Of a DNA stretch of 64,000 nt, positions 1-7,633 are shown one piece after another. Position 1 is the stretch's first letter; each line of letters opens with the position of its first letter. The position numbers and the translations under genes are program-made. The notes under the pieces were generated by a model. The model did no database searches, was not told the DNA's origin, and was given only the letters and a program-made list of their open reading frames with translations. This stretch comes from Variovorax paradoxus. GTDB lineage: Bacteria; Pseudomonadota; Gammaproteobacteria; Burkholderiales; Burkholderiaceae_C. Where the stretch lies: the NCBI RefSeq assembly GCF_030811855.1, contig NZ_JAUSRN010000007.1, positions 62,001 through 126,000 on the forward strand. Reading direction: 5' to 3'.

Positions 1-1
1 C

Positions 2-961
2 GGCAGCGTGCGCAAGGTCGACGTGACCGAGGCTTACACGCAGCGCATCGTCGGCGACATCAAGCTGGCGCGACCGCTCAAGATCGTGGTCGATTCGGGC
101 AACGGCATCGCGGGCGCCACGGCACCCGCCATCTTTCGCGCCATCGGCTGCGAAGTGACCGAGCTGTTCAGCGAAGTCGACGGCGACTTTCCCAATCACC
201 ACCCCGATCCGAGCAAGCTCGAGAACCTCAAGGACCTGATGGCCGCGCTGGCCACGGGCGATGCCGAACTGGGCCTGGCTTTCGACGGCGACGGCGACCG
301 CCTTGGCATTGTTACCAAGGACGGCCAGAACATCTTCCCCGACCGCCAGATGCAGCTGTTTGCGCAGGACGTGCTCTCGCGCGTGCCTGGCGGCACCATT
401 GTGTACGACGTGAAGTGCTCGCAGCGCCTGGCGCCGGCCATCGAGGCGGCGGGCGGCAAGCCGATGATCTTCAAGACCGGTCATTCGCTCATCAAGGCCA
501 AGATGAAGGAAATCGATTCGCCGCTCGGCGGCGAGATGAGCGGCCATATCTTCTTCAAGGAGCGCTGGTACGGCTTCGACGATGGCACTTATGCGGGCTG
601 CCGCCTGCTCGAGATATTGAGCAAGACGCCGAACGCGAGCGACACGCTCAATGCATTGCCTACGAGCTTCTCGACCCCCGAACTCAACGTGAAGTGCGCC
701 GAAGGCGAACCGCACGCGGTGGTCGACCAGCTCGTCGCCGGCGCGAGCTTCGCGGCACCCGCGGTGGTCTCGACCATCGACGGCCTGCGCGTCGACTGGC
801 CGGACGGCTTCGGGCTCATTCGCGCTTCCAACACCACGCCGGTGCTGGTGCTGCGCTTCGAGGGCCAGACCGATGCGGCCCTGAAGCGCATCGAAGCCGA
901 AATGCTCGCGCTCCTTCGAACCGTCAAAGCCGACGCGACGCTGGCCGAAGCGTCGCACTGA
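2..961 (+). CDS. Phosphomannomutase/phosphoglucomutase, 3' part
   Basis: This is the C-terminal two thirds of an alpha-D-phosphohexomutase, which interconverts hexose 6- and 1-phosphates to supply nucleotide sugars for LPS and exopolysaccharide. The frame is open to the window edge, so the start lies outside; the visible part is about 319 residues against 450-470 for the family. The metal-binding loop AFDGDGDRLGIV (domain 2) is present, as are the sugar-binding segment GGEMSGHIFF and a C-terminal domain with RASNTTPVLVLRFE that contacts phosphate. The catalytic serine of domain 1 would be upstream of the window. It ends 5 bp before waaA on the same strand, which fits a shared LPS-biosynthesis transcript. 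Which hexose it prefers cannot be read from the sequence. Confidence 0.9.
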   Translation, partial: GSVRKVDVTEAYTQRIVGDIKLARPLKIVVDSGNGIAGATAPAIFRAIGCEVTELFSEVDGDFPNHHPDPSKLENLKDLMAALATGDAELGLAFDGDGDRLGIVTKDGQNIFPDRQMQLFAQDVLSRVPGGTIVYDVKCSQRLAPAIEAAGGKPMIFKTGHSLIKAKMKEIDSPLGGEMSGHIFFKERWYGFDDGTYAGCRLLEILSKTPNASDTLNALPTSFSTPELNVKCAEGEPHAVVDQLVAGASFAAPAVVSTIDGLRVDWPDGFGLIRASNTTPVLVLRFEGQTDAALKRIEAEMLALLRTVKADATLAEASH

Positions 962-966
962 GCCCC

Positions 967-2343
967 GTGCGTTCGCTGCTGCTGCGCCTCTATGGCGCCT
1001 TCACCACCGCCGTGCAACCGCTGGTTCGCCGCAAGCTGCGGCGCCGCGCGGTGGCCGAGCCCGGCTACGCCGTGGCCGTCGAAGAGCGCTTCGGCCACTA
1101 CGACGATGCCATCACCGGCGAAGGCCAGTGCTGGGTGCACGCGGTTTCGCTTGGCGAAACGCGCGCCGCCGCCATCCTGATCGCGGAGCTGCGCAGGCAA
1201 TATCCGGGCATCCCTATCCTGCTCACGCATGGGACCGCCACAGGCCGCGAAGAGGGCGCCAAGCTGCTCGAGTCCGGCGATACGCAGGTCTGGCAGCCAT
1301 GGGACACCCCGGGGGCCGTGGCGCGTTTTCTCGACCGCTTCCAGCCGCGCATCGGCGTGCTGATGGAAACCGAAGTCTGGCCCGAGATGGCCGCGGCCTG
1401 TGCCGAGCGCCGCATCCCGCTGGTGCTGGCCAATGCGCGGCTCAACGAAAAATCGCTGGCTGCGGCCGAGCGCCTGGGCTGGCTCGCGCGGCCCGCGTAC
1501 TCGGCGCTGGCCGCCGTATGGGCGCAGACCGAAGCCGATGCGCACCGGCTGGTGTCGCTCGGCGCCAAGGTGGCCGGCATCTACGGCAACCTCAAGTTCG
1601 ACGCCTCGCCCGATGCGCGCCAGCTCAACGCCGCCGTGGCGCTGCGCGAGCGCCTGCCGCGTCCGATGGTGGTGCTCGCGAGCTCGCGCGACGGTGAGGA
1701 GCGCATGCTGCTCGACGTGCTGAAGCGCTTTGGCGCCACCTCGCCCGTGCCGCCCGAGCAGGGCGCCGTTCGTTCGATTGCCAAGCGTGTGCACGACGTG
1801 CAATGGATGATCGTGCCGCGCCATCCGCAGCGCTTCGACGAAGTGGCCGCGCTGATCGAATCGCAGGGCTTTGCGGTGGCGCGCCGCAGCGCCGCGGGCG
1901 AGCCGGCCGAAGCCGAGATCTGGCTAGGCGATTCGCTTGGCGAAATGGCGCTCTACTATGGCTTGGCCGACGTCGCGCTGCTCGGCGGAAGCTTCGAGCC
2001 GCTGGGCGGTCAGAACCTCATCGAGCCCGCCGCGTGCGGTTGCCCGGTGGTCATGGGCCCATCGACTTTCAACTTTGCCGAGGCGGCGCAACTGTCGCTC
2101 GCGGCCGGTGCGTCGTTGCGCGTCGAGAACATGGAGCAGGCCGTGACCGCGGCGCTCAAGCTGGTCGAGAACCCCGAGCGCCGCGCCGCCATGGCGGAGG
2201 CCGCATTGGCCTTCTCGTCGTCGAACCGCGGTGCCGCCGAACGCACTGCGGCCGCGGTGCTGGCCATTGCGCAGGCCGCCGATCCCGTGGTCACCGAAAG
2301 TGCGCCCCTGGACGATTCCAGAGCAGAGCCAACGCTGGAGTGA
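967..2343 (+). CDS. waaA: 3-deoxy-D-manno-octulosonic acid (Kdo) transferase
   Basis: WaaA/KdtA (GT30 family) adds Kdo residues to lipid IVA at the inner face of the cytoplasmic membrane, an essential step of lipid A-core synthesis. I place the start at the GTG only 5 bp after the phosphohexomutase stop, giving 458 residues (E. coli 425). Supporting segments are the N-terminal hydrophobic stretch RSLLLRLYGAF, WVHAVSLGETRAA, LLTHGTATG, LMETEVWPEM, IYGNLKFD, the loop WMIVPRHPQRF and the C-terminal LGGSFEPLGGQNLIEPAA. An upstream in-frame extension to about 415 would lie inside the previous gene in another frame and is not credible. The family is clear. Confidence 0.93.
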   Translation: MRSLLLRLYGAFTTAVQPLVRRKLRRRAVAEPGYAVAVEERFGHYDDAITGEGQCWVHAVSLGETRAAAILIAELRRQYPGIPILLTHGTATGREEGAKLLESGDTQVWQPWDTPGAVARFLDRFQPRIGVLMETEVWPEMAAACAERRIPLVLANARLNEKSLAAAERLGWLARPAYSALAAVWAQTEADAHRLVSLGAKVAGIYGNLKFDASPDARQLNAAVALRERLPRPMVVLASSRDGEERMLLDVLKRFGATSPVPPEQGAVRSIAKRVHDVQWMIVPRHPQRFDEVAALIESQGFAVARRSAAGEPAEAEIWLGDSLGEMALYYGLADVALLGGSFEPLGGQNLIEPAACGCPVVMGPSTFNFAEAAQLSLAAGASLRVENMEQAVTAALKLVENPERRAAMAEAALAFSSSNRGAAERTAAAVLAIAQAADPVVTESAPLDDSRAEPTLE

Positions 2344-2472
2344 CCTGACAACAGTTAAAAATTCACGATTGTTTCGCCGAAGGAAAAGAGGCGATGACTT
2401 CGTGAAATAAACCCAATGCCGTGAAGGCACTCCTCCCACAATGCGACATCGTGATTGTTCAGGAGGGCGACA

Positions 2473-3048
2473 GTGGACAAAAAGATCATTGCGGTTGGCG
2501 GTCCGCGAGCATCTGGAGGGCGCTTGCCCTTTCTTCGCAGCGGCGCCAGGGGGCCCATCGCCGCGGCGCTGCTCGGGTGCTTCCTGAGCTCACCGGCGCT
2601 GGCGCAGGAAGCGCCGGAGTCGGGCACGCTGCAGCGCCTGGCGGCTCAATCCGGTCTTGGCACGTGCCTGAATGCCGTGCGCCGGGCCGGGCCTTTACTC
2701 ACGGGCCCGGAGGGCTCTTACGCAGTCCTTTCAATGAGCCATCCGGTGGCCCCCGACGCCAGCGCCTGGACCGTGGCGATAGAGCGTGCCCGTGAGGGCG
2801 TTTCCGATCTGGTGTCGGCCACCTTTGCTCCCACGATTCGGGGCGGCTGCGACGTCGTCTACGAAGTCGTCCAGCTATGGCGCATGTCATGCCAGGACTA
2901 CGCACTGAAGACCGGGTCCGCAATCGGCAGCGTTCCCGTCATCGGACTGCGCATCGGAGTGATGGCGGCAAGCCCGACAAGTCATGTGTACCTGATGCGC
3001 ACGCCCGGCGGGTGCACCAGCGTCACGAGGGAATACCTGTTTCTCTGA
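2473..3048 (+). CDS. Hypothetical secreted protein, 191 aa
   Basis: No family recognised. A strong Shine-Dalgarno AGGAGG (2461-2466) sits 6 bases before the GTG at 2473, which decides this start over the TTG at 2455 in the same frame. The N-terminus has basic residues, a hydrophobic run (IAAALLGCFLSSPALA) and a likely signal peptidase I site ALA|QE near residue 41. The mature part has several cysteines (GTCLNAV, GGCDVVYE, MSCQDYA, GGCTSVT), consistent with a disulfide-containing periplasmic protein. The 129-bp spacer upstream contains a nested imperfect dyad (TTCACG at 2362, CGTGAA at 2401) and AT-rich stretches that may hold its promoter. Function unknown. Confidence 0.6.
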   Translation: MDKKIIAVGGPRASGGRLPFLRSGARGPIAAALLGCFLSSPALAQEAPESGTLQRLAAQSGLGTCLNAVRRAGPLLTGPEGSYAVLSMSHPVAPDASAWTVAIERAREGVSDLVSATFAPTIRGGCDVVYEVVQLWRMSCQDYALKTGSAIGSVPVIGLRIGVMAASPTSHVYLMRTPGGCTSVTREYLFL

Positions 3049-3090
3049 GGGAGCCGCGCAGATCCGGCGGCTCGCACGCTTTGCGGCGTT

Positions 3091-4626
3091 CTAGCGCGCT
3101 GGCGGATTCAGAATGACTGGCGGCGGCGGTGCCGAAGGCATCGTCGGTGCCGGCGGATTGAACGGCGGCACCGGCACCGGCGGCACTACGGGAATGGGGG
3201 GCGGCGTGACCGGCACCGAAGGCGCGCCCTGCGGGCGTTCGCCAAGCGACGGCGCAGGCGTGCTTCCGTTCTTCGCCAGCGTCGCATTGATCGCGTTCAT
3301 GTCTTCCACGGTCAGCGTGCCATTGGCTTGGCGCAGCTTCAGGTTACCCAGCAGCACGTTGTAGCGCGCCTGCGCGAGATCGCGCTTGGTCTGGAACAGC
3401 TGGCTCTGCGAATTGAGCACGTCGATGTTGATGCGCACGCCCACTTGGTAGCCGAGCCGGTTGGCATCGAGCGCGCTCTGGCTCGAGGCCTCGGCCGCTT
3501 CAAGCGCCTTCACCTGGCCCGCGCCGGAAACAAGCCCGAGGTAGGCCGCGCGCGTGGCCTGCGCCACGCTGCGGCGGGTGCCTTCGAGCACGCTGCGAGA
3601 CTGGTCTTCGAGTGCGAGCGTTTCCTTGATTCGGTTCTCGGTGGCAAAGCCCGCGAACAACGGCAGGTTGAACACCACGCCGACGGAAGCGGCGTTGATG
3701 CGCGTGCCCACGGTGCTGGTGGCGGTCCCTTGGGGGTTGCGCGTGATGTTGTAGCCCAGGTTGGCATCGAGCGTGGGCTTGTGGCCGGCCTCGGCCTTGC
3801 GTATTTCCAGGCCCGCCACGTCCAGGCCAAGCCGCGCCTGGCGAATGGAGGGATGCACTTCATCGGCCTGCGCGACCCAGGCTTCGATGTTGGCCGGCGT
3901 GGCGGTGGGCAGCACCACCGGCTGCGCCAGCGGCACCGGCACGCTGCCCAGGCGGCCGACCAATTGGTCGAGCACCACCTTCTTCACCTGCAGGTCGTTC
4001 TCGGCGGCAATCTCCTGCGCAATGACAAGGTCGTAGCGCGCCTGGGCTTCGCGCGTGTCGGTGATGGTGGAAGTGCCAACCTCGAAATTGCGCTTGGCCG
4101 ATGCGAGCTGCTCGGCCACGGCCGCTTTCTGCGCGCGCACCAGCGTCAGGGTGTCCTGGCTTGCGAGCACGTCGAAGTAGGCTTGGCTCACGCGCACGAT
4201 CAGGTCCTGCTCGGCCGCGGTGAGCACGGCTTCGGCGATTTCGGCCTGGCGCTTGCCCTGCTCGTAGGTGGCCCAGTTGGCGGGTCGGTAGAGCGGCTGC
4301 GTGGCATTGACGCCGACGTTCTGCGTGCTGAAGTCGCGCGGCGTGCTCGTTCCGCGGCCGGCGCCGGTGAGCGTGTCGATGTCTAGGGCGTTGCGCGATG
4401 CGCCAGCCGTGAGTCCCACGGCGGGAAGGATGCCGGCCTTGGCCTGCGCGGCGCGCGCCACGGTTGCGTCGTACTGGGCACGCGCACCTTGGTAGGTGGC
4501 GTCGAAGCCGCGTGCGGATTCGTAGAGTTCGTTCAGTGTCTGGCCTTGGGCCGGCAATGCGAGCAGGGTGGCAAAGAGACTTGCGAGTGCTGCGGAAAGA
4601 GGCAAAAGCCTGGGCCTGGAAGGCAT
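3091..4626 (-). CDS. TolC-family outer membrane efflux protein
   Basis: An outer-membrane channel of type I secretion systems and tripartite efflux pumps, 511 residues from the ATG at 4626 (AAGGA upstream; signal peptide MPSRPRLLPLSAALASLFATLLALPAQG). The core has the two homologous TolC repeats with long amphipathic helices, including LYRPANWATYEQGKRQAEIAE-type and VSQAYFDVLASQDTL segments in repeat 1 and QATRAAYLGLVSGAGQVKALE in repeat 2. An unusual feature is the roughly 40-residue C-terminal tail built from proline runs such as PVTPPPIPVVPPVPVPP. No membrane-fusion protein or inner-membrane pump is nearby, so the partner is unknown. It is the last gene of a pcm-rhodanese-tolC run (22-bp gap). 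Confidence 0.9.
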   Translation of the reverse strand: MPSRPRLLPLSAALASLFATLLALPAQGQTLNELYESARGFDATYQGARAQYDATVARAAQAKAGILPAVGLTAGASRNALDIDTLTGAGRGTSTPRDFSTQNVGVNATQPLYRPANWATYEQGKRQAEIAEAVLTAAEQDLIVRVSQAYFDVLASQDTLTLVRAQKAAVAEQLASAKRNFEVGTSTITDTREAQARYDLVIAQEIAAENDLQVKKVVLDQLVGRLGSVPVPLAQPVVLPTATPANIEAWVAQADEVHPSIRQARLGLDVAGLEIRKAEAGHKPTLDANLGYNITRNPQGTATSTVGTRINAASVGVVFNLPLFAGFATENRIKETLALEDQSRSVLEGTRRSVAQATRAAYLGLVSGAGQVKALEAAEASSQSALDANRLGYQVGVRINIDVLNSQSQLFQTKRDLAQARYNVLLGNLKLRQANGTLTVEDMNAINATLAKNGSTPAPSLGERPQGAPSVPVTPPPIPVVPPVPVPPFNPPAPTMPSAPPPPVILNPPAR

Positions 4627-4648
4627 TGAACGTCCTTGGGAGAAAGAA

Positions 4649-4987
4649 TCAGTAGCGCGGCACGGCGGGGTCGTGCAGTGCGGACCAGGCGTCGATGCCG
4701 CCGGCCACGTTGGCCACCTCGGCAAAGCCGTTCTGGCTCAGGAAGGCCGCCACGCGCTGGCTGCGCGCGCCGTGATGGCACAGGCAAGCAACGCGTTGGC
4801 CTTCTTCGAGTTCCGAAAGCCGCGCCGGAATCTCGTTCATTGGAATGGCGACCAGCGTGAAGCCCTGCGGAGTGACGCTGGCCGTCTGCAGTTCCCATGG
4901 TTCGCGCACGTCGAGCAGCACGGGCGCCGCGCTGGGGTTCTGCGCAAACCAGGCGGCCAGGTCGTTGGGGCGGACTTGATCGATCAT
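4649..4987 (-). CDS. Rhodanese-like sulfurtransferase, 112 aa
   Basis: A single-domain rhodanese. The start at 4987 gives MIDQVRPNDLAAWF; a longer frame upstream overlaps pcm and lacks rhodanese character. The typical N-terminal VLLDVREPWE and the active-site loop CHHGARS (Cys70 to Ser76) are present, the cysteine carrying the persulfide. The C-terminal FAEVANVAGGIDAWS is the family's usual ending. It lies 14 bp downstream of pcm and 22 bp upstream of the tolC-type gene, so the three are probably cotranscribed. The physiological sulfur acceptor cannot be inferred. Confidence 0.9.
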   Translation of the reverse strand: MIDQVRPNDLAAWFAQNPSAAPVLLDVREPWELQTASVTPQGFTLVAIPMNEIPARLSELEEGQRVACLCHHGARSQRVAAFLSQNGFAEVANVAGGIDAWSALHDPAVPRY

Positions 4988-5001
4988 GCGGTGGTGCCCG
5001 T

Positions 5002-5679
5002 TCAGAACGAGAAGCGCGAAGGCTCGGGGAAGTTGAGCAGCCGCGGAGCCACGGTGTCCCACGGCTGGATGGTGTCCCACTTGCTTTCCGTGGTGCGGGT
5101 GACGAAGTGGGCGCGCATCATCGGCTCGTCGCCCACGATGGCGGCAAGGCGGCCGCCCACCTTGAGCGAGCCGATCAGGTTCTGCGGAATGCGCGCCACG
5201 GAGCCGCTGAGCACGATCACGTCGAAGCTCGGGCCGCTCGGCAGTGGCACGGCGCCGTCGGCGTTGCGCACCTCGACATTGGCCACGCCGTTCTGGCGCA
5301 GCGTTTCGGCGGCGCGGGCGGCCAGCACGGGGTCGATCTCGAGCGACAGCACCTGGGCCGCGCGATGGGCGAGCAGGGCGGCCATGAAGCCCGATCCGGT
5401 GCCGATCTCGAGCACCGACTCGTGCTTTTGCACGTGCAGGTCTTGCAGCATGCGAGCTTCGACCTTGGGCGAGAGCATCACCTGGCCGGGAACGGAGCCG
5501 TCGCCCAGCGGAAGCTCCATGTCGAAAAAGGACAGCGTGCGATGCTGGGGCGGCACGTAGTCTTCGCGCCGGATACTGGCCAGGAGGTCGAGAATTTCCA
5601 GGTCGAGCACATCCCAGGGCCGGATCTGCTGCTCGATCATGTTGAAGCGCAAGCGCTCGAGGGTGGGGGTCGGGTTCAT
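5002..5679 (-). CDS. pcm: Protein-L-isoaspartate O-methyltransferase family protein
   Basis: A class I SAM-dependent methyltransferase of the PCMT family, which in its best-studied members repairs L-isoaspartyl damage in aged proteins. The ATG at 5679 starts MNPTPTLERLRFNMIEQQIRPW and yields 225 residues, normal for the family. The N-terminal MIEQQIRPWDVLD and YVPPQHR segments, the SAM motif I VLEIGTGSGFMAALLA and the later DVIVLSGSVARIPQ match. It heads the pcm-rhodanese-tolC run. The divergent N-terminal motif found in this betaproteobacterial group leaves some doubt whether isoaspartate repair is the real activity. Confidence 0.85.
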   Translation of the reverse strand: MNPTPTLERLRFNMIEQQIRPWDVLDLEILDLLASIRREDYVPPQHRTLSFFDMELPLGDGSVPGQVMLSPKVEARMLQDLHVQKHESVLEIGTGSGFMAALLAHRAAQVLSLEIDPVLAARAAETLRQNGVANVEVRNADGAVPLPSGPSFDVIVLSGSVARIPQNLIGSLKVGGRLAAIVGDEPMMRAHFVTRTTESKWDTIQPWDTVAPRLLNFPEPSRFSF

Positions 5680-5772
5680 TGGGGGCTTTACCTTGTGGGA
5701 CTCAGGACAAACCTTCAATTTTAGGTTGCCCGGCCCCGGCCCGCGGGTGGCCTGCCATCCATTTGTTGCGCG

Positions 5773-6450
5773 TCATGCCGCGGCTCCTGGCGGCCGCGTG
5801 AGGCCGTAGAGCACGGTCTCCGCCTGCGTCGCAAGGTATTTTTCGGGGTCGAGCGGGGCGTGCTCGTCGACGCAGACCATGGCCGAATGCTTCCACAGCA
5901 TCAGGAACATCATGGGCGCGATCACGGCGTAGATGGCATGGTCGACGTCCACCGGCGCGAATTCCCCGCGGTCGATCCCGCGCTGCAAGATGCGCCGCAG
6001 CAGCGTATGGCCGGGACGGATCACCTCCTGGCGGTAGAACTCGGCCAACTCGGGGAAATTGGCGCCTTCACTCATCATGAGCTTGGTCAGCCCCGAAGCC
6101 TTGGTCATGCCGACCCGTTCCCACCAGACGCGCATGCAGTAGCGCAGCATGTCGGCGGTGGTGCCCTCGAAGGCCTCGAACTCGTCGTTCCACTCGGAGA
6201 AGCGGCCGCTGAGGTTCTCGACAACCACGGCCTTGAAGAGCTCTTCCTTGCTCGGAAAATAAAGAAAGAGGGTGCCCTTGGAGACCCCCGCGCGGGCCGC
6301 GACTTCCTCGGAGCGGGTGGCGGCAAAGCCTTTTTCGACGAACAGGTCGAGCGCTGCCGCCAAGAGCTCGCCGGGGCGCGCCTCCTTGCGGCGCTCGCGT
6401 TTGGAGCGCACCGGGCAGAGCTTGTCGGCAAGGAAGCGGGGCGTGGGCAT
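5773..6450 (-). CDS. TetR/AcrR-family transcriptional regulator
   Basis: A 225-residue one-component repressor. The start MPTPRFLADKLCPV (6450) is preferred because a longer frame would run through the probable operator. The N-terminal winged-free HTH region is clear: AALDLFVEKGFAATRSEEVAARAGVSKGTLFLYFPSKEELFKAVV (residues about 30-75). The C-terminal half is helical and hydrophobic, with a TetR_C-type ligand/dimer domain. It is divergent from msrA with a 101-bp gap containing an inverted repeat (see 6454-6477), suggesting autoregulation and perhaps control of msrA. The ligand is unknown. Confidence 0.88.
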   Translation of the reverse strand: MPTPRFLADKLCPVRSKRERRKEARPGELLAAALDLFVEKGFAATRSEEVAARAGVSKGTLFLYFPSKEELFKAVVVENLSGRFSEWNDEFEAFEGTTADMLRYCMRVWWERVGMTKASGLTKLMMSEGANFPELAEFYRQEVIRPGHTLLRRILQRGIDRGEFAPVDVDHAIYAVIAPMMFLMLWKHSAMVCVDEHAPLDPEKYLATQAETVLYGLTRPPGAAA

Positions 6451-6453
6451 GAG

Positions 6454-6477
6454 ATTAATGACTGACGGGTTAGTAAT
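6454..6477. promoter_or_regulatory. Candidate TetR operator (imperfect inverted repeat)
   Basis: ATTAATGAC (6454-6462) and GTTAGTAAT (6469-6477) pair at 7 of 9 positions around a 6-bp centre; a shorter alternative pairing is ACTGAC/GTTAGT. It is AT-rich in a GC-rich background and begins 3 bp upstream of the tetR start codon, a usual place for an autorepressor site. Assignment to the neighbouring TetR protein is inference. Confidence 0.45.
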
Positions 6478-6551
6478 GTAGTGACCGGCATCCGGGCCGT
6501 CAAGCCGCGACAATATCGGGTTCGCCTTTTTCCCACCTGCCGGAGCAGCCT

Positions 6552-7103
6552 ATGTCTTCTTCACCGTCGCCCACTGAAACCGTCGTGCTCGGCGGGGGCT
6601 GCTTCTGGTGCACCGAGGCCGTGTTCGACCGCGTGCAGGGGGTGGTGGACGTCGAATCGGGCTATTGCAACGGCCAGACGGTGAATCCTAGCTATGAGCA
6701 GGTCTGCACTGGCCGGACCGGGCATGCGGAAGTGGTGAAGGTCGAATTCGACCCCGCCATCATCAGCCTGCGCGAAATTCTCGAGATTTTCTTCGTGGTG
6801 CATGACCCCACGACCCTGAATCGCCAGGGCAACGACGCCGGCACGCAGTACCGCAGCGGCATTTATGTGACCGACGATGCGCAGAAGCAGGTGGCGCAAG
6901 AGGTCATCCGCGAGATCGAGGCGAGCAAGACCTATAGCTCGCCCATCGTCACCGAGGTGGCGCCGCTCGCCAACTACTCGGCGGCCGAGGCCTATCACCA
7001 GGACTATTTCCTGAACAACCCGAACCAGGGCTACTGCGCCTTCGTGGTCGGCCCCAAGGTCGAGAAGTTCCAGAAGACGTTCGCGTCGCGGGTCAAGGGC
7101 TGA
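6552..7103 (+). CDS. msrA: Peptide methionine sulfoxide reductase MsrA
   Basis: Reduces the S-epimer of methionine sulfoxide in proteins and free methionine, using thioredoxin. The 183-residue protein carries the signature GGGCFWC (catalytic Cys17), followed by the conserved GVVDVESGYCNG, YEQVCTGRTGHAEVV, FFVVHDPTTLNRQGNDAGTQYRS and YHQDYF segments, all in the family order. The catalytic Cys17 sits at the position expected for nucleophilic attack on the sulfoxide. It faces the tetR gene and is followed after 22 bp by the histidine-rich small protein, so it may begin a longer transcript. Confidence 0.96.
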   Translation: MSSSPSPTETVVLGGGCFWCTEAVFDRVQGVVDVESGYCNGQTVNPSYEQVCTGRTGHAEVVKVEFDPAIISLREILEIFFVVHDPTTLNRQGNDAGTQYRSGIYVTDDAQKQVAQEVIREIEASKTYSSPIVTEVAPLANYSAAEAYHQDYFLNNPNQGYCAFVVGPKVEKFQKTFASRVKG

Positions 7104-7125
7104 TCGCTCCCCAGGCCTGCTTTTC

Positions 7126-7554
7126 ATGCACCTCGCACTCAGCTCCACGGCAAACCGGTCGATCCTGTCGACCCGGGCGATCGCCGTCGCGCTGGCGGTG
7201 GCGCTGTGGTTCGCGGGCACGCTGGGGCTGATGCACAGCACGCTGCACGTGCCCGGCCTGGTACATGCCCATACCGGTGCTCATGCGCTTGCCGATGCAA
7301 CGGCCCAGTCCGCTCACCCGGACGGCGCGCACGGGCATGCGGTCGCCCGCGGCCTCGCCGGCCTGTTCGGCAACCACTCCGATGCCGAATGCCGGCTCTA
7401 CGACCAGCTGTCGCACGGCTCGGGCGCATTGGGCGTTCCCATGATGGTGCTGCCGGTGCTGATGCCGTCGGCCACCTTTGCCTATCTGCAGGGCGAGGCC
7501 ATCGCCCGCTGGGTTGCGCTGTTCGACGCGCGCGGCCCGCCTTCCACTCGCTGA
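7126..7554 (+). CDS. Histidine-rich small membrane/secreted protein
   Basis: No named family recognised with certainty. The 142-residue product has an N-terminal hydrophobic segment (AIAVALAVALWFAGTLGLM, about 19-37), then a histidine-rich stretch (HSTLHVPGLVHAHTGAH and further H-x-H spacing through residue 75), and a motif SDAECRLYDQLSHG followed by a second hydrophobic region and ARGPP near the C-terminus. Proteins of this general plan are found directly upstream of ZnuD-type zinc receptors, and that is the gene that follows here. A role in binding zinc or another transition metal in the envelope is therefore an inference from composition and context. The start codon lies 22 bp after msrA. 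Confidence 0.65.
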   Translation: MHLALSSTANRSILSTRAIAVALAVALWFAGTLGLMHSTLHVPGLVHAHTGAHALADATAQSAHPDGAHGHAVARGLAGLFGNHSDAECRLYDQLSHGSGALGVPMMVLPVLMPSATFAYLQGEAIARWVALFDARGPPSTR

Positions 7555-7572
7555 ATCTTTCCGTGTTCCGGT

Positions 7573-7602
7573 TGCCGCCACCCGCCTTTGCGGGTGGCGG
7601 CA
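7573..7602 (+). terminator. Perfect 13-bp hairpin between small protein and TonB receptor
   Basis: TGCCGCCACCCGC (7573-7585) and GCGGGTGGCGGCA (7590-7602) pair perfectly around a CTTT loop. No U-tract follows, so it is not a classic intrinsic terminator. It lies in the 79-bp gap between the histidine-rich gene and the receptor and could attenuate read-through, stabilise the upstream mRNA or aid Rho termination. Confidence 0.55.
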
Positions 7603-7633
7603 GATCGTCCCTTGATTCAACGAGTGCTCATTC

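Noticed and set aside
415..966. Upstream in-frame extension of waaA
   Set aside because: It would overlap most of the phosphohexomutase gene in a different frame; GTG at 967 gives the family length.
589..1824. A 411-residue minus-strand frame opposite waaA
   Set aside because: It is antisense to the phosphohexomutase-waaA run, which has strong family motifs.
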